From positions 1-64,000 of the forward strand of contig JAJIRX010000555.1 of NCBI GenBank assembly GCA_023853785.1: a stretch of DNA of 64,000 bases, given 5' to 3'. The first letter of the stretch is position 1, and the number at the start of each line of letters is the position of its first letter. The stretch comes from Psilocybe azurescens (Eukaryota > Basidiomycota > Agaricomycetes > Agaricales > Agrocybaceae). Below are positions 57,227-64,000 of the stretch, piece after piece. Position numbers and translations under genes: made by a program. Under the pieces are notes generated by a model. That model ran no database searches. It was given only the letters and a program-made list of their open reading frames with translations, and had not been told where the DNA came from.

Positions 57227-57789
57227 GAGTGATATATTCGTTCCTCGGAGACGAAAAATAAAACGGTAGTGTGTAAAGAGGTGATATGAGTAGGAAACAA
57301 AGCAAGGATTTGTGTGGCGGGTGCGGAAGAGTAGTAAAGTGCTGTGGATTGCGAAGCACTGACACCGACTTTGTTGCCGATGTACCCCGATAAGGAAATA
57401 GGTGTGACTTGCTTCCCTGGGTCGCTTCTGAGTTCTAAACTATTAGGAACAGTACTTATTTACTGCTAAGTTTAATGAAGAAAGCTAAAGTACAATAGGT
57501 AAAAGAGCGCCATAAGCCCAAATGTGTTTGCATTAAAATTGAACTGCAGAGGCCATACATATGTGTATAATCAAAGCTCTATACCGATCCCTGCGTCGTT
57601 CATAACAAAAAAATAACATGTACGTGCTGCAAAAGTCCTAGGTCTTAATTACTGGAGTCTGCATTTCGTCCGCATCTAAATCACTTTTATATGAGGCGTC
57701 GTAGAATAGTTTTGGCACCGTGCGCCCGCCCATAGCATACTTCCAGATTCCTGCTGGAAGACAAAATAGCAAAGTAAAGATGTTGAGGT
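57227..57789. other. Gap upstream of SNF7 and downstream of LAG1
   Basis: SNF7 promoter and LAG1 3' flank. A minus-strand open stretch, 57638 to about 57760, codes KYAMGGRTVPKLFYDASYKS and may be an alternative last exon of LAG1 or chance. Nothing else was seen. Confidence 0.35.
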
Positions 57790-59154
57790 TTATTCTTCTT
57801 TGGTATCTGATGACCTGTGGAATGATTCAGTATTTATTCTGTCTGTCTGGACATATCAGAAAGAACACTTACTCGTCCTCATCGTCACTGCGAACATCTG
57901 TCGCGCCTTCCTTTGTGGTAAGCACCCGCCAAACCACTTTGCAGATCAGCCAGAACCAGCCGCACTGAATTAGCTACACACGTGCGTCAGCTCCTGGCTT
58001 GTCGACAGTAAAAAATAAAAAAGTAAAGAATCCCATACCTGGAGGACAACAAGTAGGAAGCAAAACAAGCTAAATGCATTTTTTGTGACGTAATAACCGC
58101 CTTCCCAATCCCACTTAAATTCAACATACTGAGGACCGACGAATATCGTCGAGTAAATAACAAAGTTGAAAAGGAAGTGTCGTGTTATGAGCCAAGAAAT
58201 CATGAATACGCCAAATGTCATGTCACAAAGTAGTTGACTGATTTCGATGTAGCGAATCATCTTGGCTAGCTGGAAAAATAAATAGTTCAGGGGTAGGTTC
58301 TATTGTATTAACTTGTTAACAAAAACCCACCGGGAGGAAGATATCACAGCAGTCCATCAGGACCATGATAGCACAACCCACACGAGTGAAGTTCGAAAAG
58401 TAACTGGTCAACATAAGAAAGACGGTGATGACATGGTGGGACATCATCTGAATGTGATCCTTTCTTCGGGCCTCTGCATTGATAACGAGCATTTGGTGAA
58501 GATAAAACGCATTTTGAGTCAGATAGTAGATTTTGACGGGAGCAGCGATGTGTATATGGGGGTATGCTACCCATAAATCAGTTGGATCCAGCATTCGAGT
58601 GGGTAAATTATAGTGGACATACTGTTGGAAAGTTAACTTTGATGAGGAGTCTGAAGGATATAAACACGTACGACGCCAAAAGCCCATTGTAAGGTGTAGT
58701 AGACCACTGACCATCCTTGCTCAGCGAACCTAAGTACTTTATGGTTGAGCTGGCGCAATTCTTTTAGAGTGGGTGGAGGTAAGGAAACCCCGTTGGTATG
58801 TCCATTTGAATGACCGTTTCCGTTAGCAGCATGGCCATTGCCATTCCCGTTGGCCCGACCGTTAGCAGCTCCGTTAGATTTCTTCTCTTCCAGGACCTTC
58901 GTTTGTTGTCTGTGCTTAAGATCTCTGAACAGTTTCCAACGAGCGAATGGTTCGAAGATCAACAACCGAAACGCGTCCCGTAAGATGGCCATTATGGCAA
59001 TGAAGGTGATGACCAGACATATGTCCAGTTTCCCAACATTATAATACGCCGAGTCATGGAATGAATCTGTGTCCGTGGGTGTGTCGGTAGGGTATTGAAG
59101 AGTGTAGAAAGGAGTGAGATATGGCGACAATGCGACGGCGTGTATTTTGTCCAT
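57790..59154 (-). CDS. LAG1: Ceramide synthase (LAG1/LAC1)
   Basis: The start is MDKIHAVALSPYLTPFYTLQ at 59154. A TM segment (LDICLVITFIAIMAILRDAF) precedes an Asn/Gly-rich linker. The TLC domain has YLTQNAFYLHQMLVINAEAR, then RRKDHIQMMSHHVITVFLML with the catalytic His pair, and TSYFSNFTRVGCAIMVLMDC. Further helices (ISWLITRHFLFNFVIYSTIF) lead to a cytosolic acidic end, DVRSDDEDE, then SSDTKEE after a last intron (stop at 57790). It joins sphingoid bases to very-long acyl-CoA in the ER. A stop directly after DEDE (57869) is possible if that intron is kept. Confidence 0.9.
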
Positions 59155-59506
59155 TTTACCCCAGGCTTAAGAATCGGGGTATGTAGCTTGGGAGAATGGC
59201 ACAAATGTAGCCGATGTAAAAAAGATTTATCGGACCACCTTTAAGAATCCAGAGTTGAAAGTGAGGTGCAGAGCTGAGAGAGAAAACGAGGAGAAAACAA
59301 GCGCGTCAGTGGGTAAAAAGGTGGTATAGGATGGGAGAGAACGCGTTTTTGAGTGCCTGAAGTTGCCAGCTGCAACCTGAAAGTAGGAGACTCTGTGTAA
59401 CCGACCCATCGCAACTTATTTATTTTTGCACTATTCGCTTCGTGGGAACGTGTCCGCTTTCGGCACCTCCAACCAAACCGTCCACCGAGTCCAGTCCAGA
59501 ACAATC
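59155..59506. promoter_or_regulatory. Divergent promoter LAG1/snRNP protein
   Basis: 352 bp between start codons. No motif was singled out. Confidence 0.4.
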
Positions 59507-60441
59507 ATGTCGTCCTCCACAAATCAGCCAAATACAACCTTGTACATTAAGAATCTGAACGACAAGGTCAACAAGGAAGAACTAAAGACCCAACTTTTCG
59601 CCCTTTTCACGACCTATGGCAAAATCATCGATATCATCGCTTCCAAGAGCCAGAAAATGCGTGGCCAGGCCTTCCTCGTGTTCACCGACCTCGCAGGCGC
59701 GACATCTGCCATGAGAGCGTGCGAAGGAATGATATTCTACGACAAACCACTAGTGAGTTCCACAAAGACGCGCGATAAAGGGAGTCGATCACTGAATTCC
59801 CTCGAACAGCATATTGATTATGCAAAATCCAAATCGTACGCCACCCTTCGCACAGAGGACCCCGAATTCGTTCCCCCAACATCCGTCAATGCTAGCGCAG
59901 TACTGACTCAAAACGGCAAGCGCCAGAGAGATGGAGAATCAGAGTCAGACCGACAGGCGAAGCGAGAAAAAGCCGATGATTCAGATGAGGAGATGGAAAT
60001 TGACGATGAGGAGGAAACACCACAAAAGAATAACTCACGTATGTCTCATTACTTCAGTATCCAATATAACATCTGCTTCACAACATTTCTCGCAAAGTTG
60101 CCGTCCCAACAAGCGTACCCACTGAGGTACAACAACCTTCGTCACGATTGTTATGTACGAACTTGCCGCAAGAGGTTACAGACGACGTACTTTCTGTTCT
60201 ATTCCAACAGTACGTTGTTCCAGTCATCTCGTTGAAATTCAGAGCTTATCTTTTTCTGGAACTAGGTACAAAGGCTTCCAAAAACTCATGTAACATGGTC
60301 TCCCGCCCTTAATCCTGCTGGTATACGGGTAAAAATGGCCCAGGTGATATTCGAGTCGCCTGAGTTGGCTATCATTGCCAAGGATGCTTTGAATGGCTTT
60401 ACTCTAAAAAGGGCTGGCAAATGTCGGTGGTCTATATCTGA
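59507..60441 (+). CDS. U1A/U2B''-type snRNP protein, two RRMs
   Basis: The start is MSSSTNQPNTTLYIKNLNDK at 59507. RRM1 has RNP2 LYIKNL and RNP1 RGQAFLVF, with FALFTTYGKIIDIIASKSQK between. A charged linker carries RQRDGESESDRQAKREKADD and an acidic run. RRM2 begins SSRLLCTNLPQEVTDDVLSV and has VKMAQVIFESPELAIIAKDA. The end GFTLKKGWQMSVVYI needs one more A in the A5 run at 60406-60410; TGA then falls at 60439. It binds U1 or U2 snRNA stem-loops; which one cannot be told from sequence. Convergent with the Hsp31-like gene. Confidence 0.85.
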
Positions 60442-60637
60442 CCATGCAAACTTACATTGGACTTCTTGTGCGGTGCGCGGTGTGTTGTTTATCTTCGAAC
60501 GTTGTAATATCATGGCTATTGTTATTTACGTCTCTCAACCATACAATGCCAAAATGGCTCAACTACCAGCAAGCAGGGTCACATTTGAGGTTCGTCTCTC
60601 CCTTCTACTCGCTATCTTGACTAAACGACGAAGTCCC

Positions 60638-61652
60638 TCACTGGATGGCCTTCCAAATCGCTTCCCCGACGCCAACAGATGACGCTGGATTCTGTCCTGT
60701 GATGAGCTTTCCGCTGACAGCAACTTTCTCCTAAATAAGCCCGATATTAATTTCTAGATGCCAACTAAAAAAAAAAAACTAGATGAGACTAACCCCGAAA
60801 GGCTTGTCAGCCTTGACGTAGGTCGCACCGAGCTCGACAATCTTGTCCTCTAACATCCTAGTCGAGGGAGCAGGTAAATCTCTGGTCGTTGAAGGTTGAT
60901 ATAAAATGCCTACTCCGACACCATCAATCATTTCTTCTTCTACGTTGGACAGGCCTGTGACGGTCTTTCCTGCAAAAATGGACTTGCCCTCTGCGTCTCT
61001 CCAGTTTACGAGCGCCCTACAAACCCCTGGCTCAGTTGACGGTCCTCGACATTATGATGTTAATATCTTACCCTGGCCCATGGCATACAGCTGAGACTAC
61101 CTTTCCGCATGTCCAGAACTGTCAAATGCCATCTCGGTCAGAAATGGCGTCTCAAAGGGTATATTTGAGCTCACCTCTCCAATCAGCCTGTTGTTATCAG
61201 CATCATGAGGAAGATCGATGACGGGAGCATGTCCGCCAACATAAAATACAGCATCGTAGTCCTTGGCGGAGATGTCGGACAACTTCTTGGCCGTCGCCAG
61301 TTTCTCTTGCACGACTGGGTCGTTCAAAAATTTCACTGAATCGCTGTCTGTGTAATCCTATGAAAATACGCAGAAATCAGTCAGAGATGTTGGCCTTTGT
61401 TAGGTGGCGAGACAGCATACCTTGACACTTTTTTCGTCGATAGGAGGGTTAGGTCCTTTAGGTGCTGCGAAGTCGATATTGACGTGGGGAGCGAGTGCGT
61501 AGTATGGGTGCGCGGCCTCTGGCAAATACCAGCCCTACAATTCACAATTAATATTGCAGGATCATGCTGAATGAAATGATCAAGGTACGTACGGTCTGCT
61601 TTCCGGCGAGACTTTTGTTTGCAGAAGACAAGATGAAAAGAACAGAAGGCAT
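60638..61652 (-). CDS. Hsp31/DJ-1-like protein 1 (class I GATase fold)
   Basis: The start is MPSVLFILSSANKSLAGKQT at 61652. After an intron, GWYLPEAAHPYYALAPHVNI holds the conserved Glu. Next are IDFAAPKGPNPPIDEKSVKD and the block LATAKKLSDISAKDYDAVFY with VGGHAPVIDLPHDADNNRLI. The nucleophile elbow is VVSAVCHGPG | ALVNWRDAEG, and the end is GQNPASSVGVGEAIWKAIQ at 60638. The Glu and Cys match glutathione-independent glyoxalase III of the Hsp31 group. It likely detoxifies methylglyoxal. A tandem copy lies at 62775-63749 on the same strand. Confidence 0.85.
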
Positions 61653-62774
61653 TTGGCAGTTATTGGAACTCGGTTTAAAGAAACTTTGGTAAGTCTAGCT
61701 ACACTGGTGAGGCCTTTTATATGTTCGTCAAGATGGCCTGGGAGGCTTTTTTCTGACGTAAATCATTCAATCGTGTATAACGGCGTACAAGGCAGGGGTA
61801 ACGGTTAAAATCCGACTATATCCGTGAATCAGGACGAAAAACACTAGAGAACTCCGTAAAATGTAATTTATCGGAACCGCTCATGACTTGAAATCCACTC
61901 CAAAAACGAGTCGGTGCTCAAACTTCAACGTCGGATTTGTAAGGCTGGGATAAAGATGAAGCGGAAGCATGAGTTTCAAAGCTTGCGGCGATATCCTATT
62001 GGCTACACTCACTCTGGACCTTCTCATCGCTACTTTTAGTGGCATTCGTGCCCGCGGTCAAGCAGAAACCAAGCTTCCTGTAAATAGAAAATTTTACCTA
62101 TTGGGGTAATACTCCCGGGGTTAGGACTCATCATACCTGAAAGGATTACTAATCCACACAGAGGAAGATAGTTCTTCTATGAATTGAACTCTATAGGATG
62201 AGTCATCCTAGTCACAGCAGCACAGGGATGGTAAGTTGCATTCAATCGTTACTCGATTAGTACCCTCAGGGCAAGCGCCTAACTCTTGCCGAACTCCAAG
62301 TAGATTGCAAGTACTAGTAGAGCCCTTGCAAGGACAACGCTGGTTGTTTTTGGCGATAACTCATTCAAAGCGCAGGTGGCCGTTCTTTCCAGACAATTGA
62401 ATAGATGTCAGATGCTGGTACGCATTCCGCCGTGATTGAAATAGTCTGGTCATACTCGGTTGTATTCCCAGATTTCACTTCGGAGTCGTAACATGATTAA
62501 TATAGCCGTACAGATTATAAGAGTGCCTTCTATTTGGTAGTGTCACTCGCATCGCCACGAGCTTTCCTTGAAATTATCTATTGGTAAATCGGAACCTTTA
62601 AACTCTTGTCTACAAATGAGATTTACAATGTTTAATGTGGAAGGCTAGACGACCTTGTCAATTGGAAAAGTCATTTACAGGTAGGTAATGATCATATTTG
62701 TGTATTTTAATAAATCTCAAGCCCTGCTAATACCGAGTCTTTTCTCCGACAGCTTCTACTGGTAACCATACCGA
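61653..62774. other. Gene-free stretch between the two Hsp31-like genes
   Basis: 1.1 kb holding the promoter of copy 1 and the 3' flank of copy 2. No third copy or mobile element was recognised. Confidence 0.45.
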
Positions 62775-63749
62775 TCATTGAAGAGCTTTGAGGAGAGCGT
62801 TGCCGATGGCCATAGACGATGCCGGGTTCTGCCCAGTGATGAGCTTGCTATCGATAACAACCTTTTCCTGCATGCACATAGGGTTAAAATTTGATCTCTA
62901 TTATTGAGAGTAAATGTGAAACTGACCCAGAATGGCTTGTCGGCTTTAACGTAGGATGCTGCAAGCTCAACGAGTTTATCTTCTAAAGAGAATGGAACAT
63001 CCTGTATGTCAAGCCAAAGGAATTACAAACCATCTTTGTGTGAGCTATCAAACTTACTCCGGTCCCATAGATGAGGGCCTCCTCAGCGTTAGAAAGGCCG
63101 GTGACAGTCTTGTCTGCAAAGAGGGACGTTCCATCTGCGCCTCTCCAGTTTACAAGAGCCGCTGGTCCGTGGCAGACAGCTGCCACAGATTTCCCAGCCG
63201 TCCTAAACTAATCGTCGCTGTATTCAGGCTCCAAATGCATCTGAGCAGAATTTATAGAGCTCACCTCTCCAATCAATCTGCTATTTTCAGGATCAGTAGG
63301 AAGATCCATGACTGGAGCATGCCCTCCGCCAATATAAAGGGCATGGTAATCTTTGGCTGAGACGTCCGCCAGTTTTTTAGCGGTAGCCAATTTCTTCTTC
63401 ACAACTGGGTCGTTCAAGAATTTAAAAGAGTTATCGTCTTTGAAATCCTGCACGAAGTTATTAATATCACTCGATCGGCGATACGATGCGCAATAAAATA
63501 TCTCACCCTGATGCTTCCTAAATCCGGGACGGGGTTGGGGCCTTTAGGAGCAGCAAAGTCGATATCAATACCGTTTGCAGTGAGAACATAGTAGGGATGA
63601 GCAAGCTCCGGTAAATGCCAGCCCTACATTAGACAGGAGGAATTAATTGTGAAGGCCATCATGGCCGAATTTGAAGATTAATTACATACAGTCTGCTTGC
63701 CGGCGAGACTTTTGTCTGCAGAGGATAGGATGAAGAGTACGGATGGCAT
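62775..63749 (-). CDS. Hsp31/DJ-1-like protein 2, tandem paralog
   Basis: The start is MPSVLFILSSADKSLAGKQT at 63749, nearly identical to copy 1 over 20 residues. GWHLPELAHPYYVLTANGID holds the conserved Glu. Next are KKLADVSAKDYHALYIGGGH and APVMDLPTDPENSRLIGE. The elbow is FRTAGKSVAAVCHGPAALVN with the nucleophile Cys intact. The end is GQNPASSMAIGNALLKALQ, TGA at 62775. Introns are at matching places. The pair arose by local duplication and has since diverged, so both may be active. Confidence 0.87.
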
Positions 63750-64000
63750 GATATCAATGACTTGAGCTTTACTGAAGTCTGCTGAAGGGAGTAAATAATG
63801 AGAAGTGTCTGGTATGCATATTAACCCTTTTATGCTGTACGATATGCAAGATATCCTAGGCCATCGACAGCCAAGCAATCCCGTCCCTGAACACCTCTAG
63901 CACCGTAAAACCCGAGCATGTTAAACTAACAGATCTCTTCGTATGTGCGGTCCCAGACGGCGTACTGATAACACTTCAAAGGCTGAATAGGCAATGAACG
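63750..64000. promoter_or_regulatory. Upstream region of Hsp31-like gene 2
   Basis: Promoter-side sequence up to the window edge. No feature is certain. Confidence 0.3.

Overview
This window looks like nuclear DNA of a mushroom-forming basidiomycete (Agaricomycetes, probably Agaricales). The evidence is dense genes cut by many 45-70 nt introns with GT(A/G)NGT...YAG borders, short shared promoters and tail-to-tail packing. Typical gene types are an MLKL-like kinase, OPY2, a BIRC6-type E2 and a LAG1 ceramide synthase. No bacterial, organellar, CRISPR or viral signal was seen.

Layout. 1-4.3 kb is repeat-rich: a tRNA-like SINE or relic, then a transposon-like element of about 3.3 kb with imperfect inverted ends and a broken minus-strand gene. 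4.3-6.6 kb holds unrecognised, probably degenerate coding remnants. 6.8-17 kb carries a disordered-protein gene, a peroxisomal-type mitochondrial-family carrier, a UBA/Cys-rich/UBC ubiquitin-conjugating protein, the membrane anchor OPY2 and the ABC ATPase CAF16. 17-21.4 kb is gene-poor except for two related small secreted-protein genes, both frame-broken. 21.4-31.7 kb is housekeeping: ERB1, ARP4, a polyQ protein, TRAPPC2/TRS20, KGD4 and proteasome alpha (PSMA6/SCL1). 31.9-49.8 kb holds RNA polymerase III largest subunit, a CLASP/Stu1 protein, a Rdx/SelW-like redox protein, PCH2/TRIP13, a mitochondrial PPR protein, SmG and an RGG-rich protein. 50.3-63.7 kb holds MDM10, an unknown gene, an MLKL-like N-terminal domain fused to a degenerate kinase, SNF7, LAG1, a U1A/U2B''-type snRNP protein and two tandem Hsp31/DJ-1-like genes.

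Most genes are ordinary core functions in transcription, splicing, ribosome biogenesis, ESCRT and TRAPP trafficking, the proteasome and mitochondria. Many pairs share a divergent promoter of 100-350 bp.

Two points stand out. First, at 53.2-55.3 kb a predicted four-helix MLKL-type domain is joined to a kinase whose DFG reads DFR and whose catalytic-loop Asn reads Thr. This is a candidate fungal necroptosis-like pseudokinase. Second, at least 15 genes or exons show single-base frame breaks, nearly all in short homopolymers and mostly deletions, including in genes that are essential in yeast. This points to consensus errors in the assembly rather than real gene loss, so automatic gene models here will be wrong at those sites.
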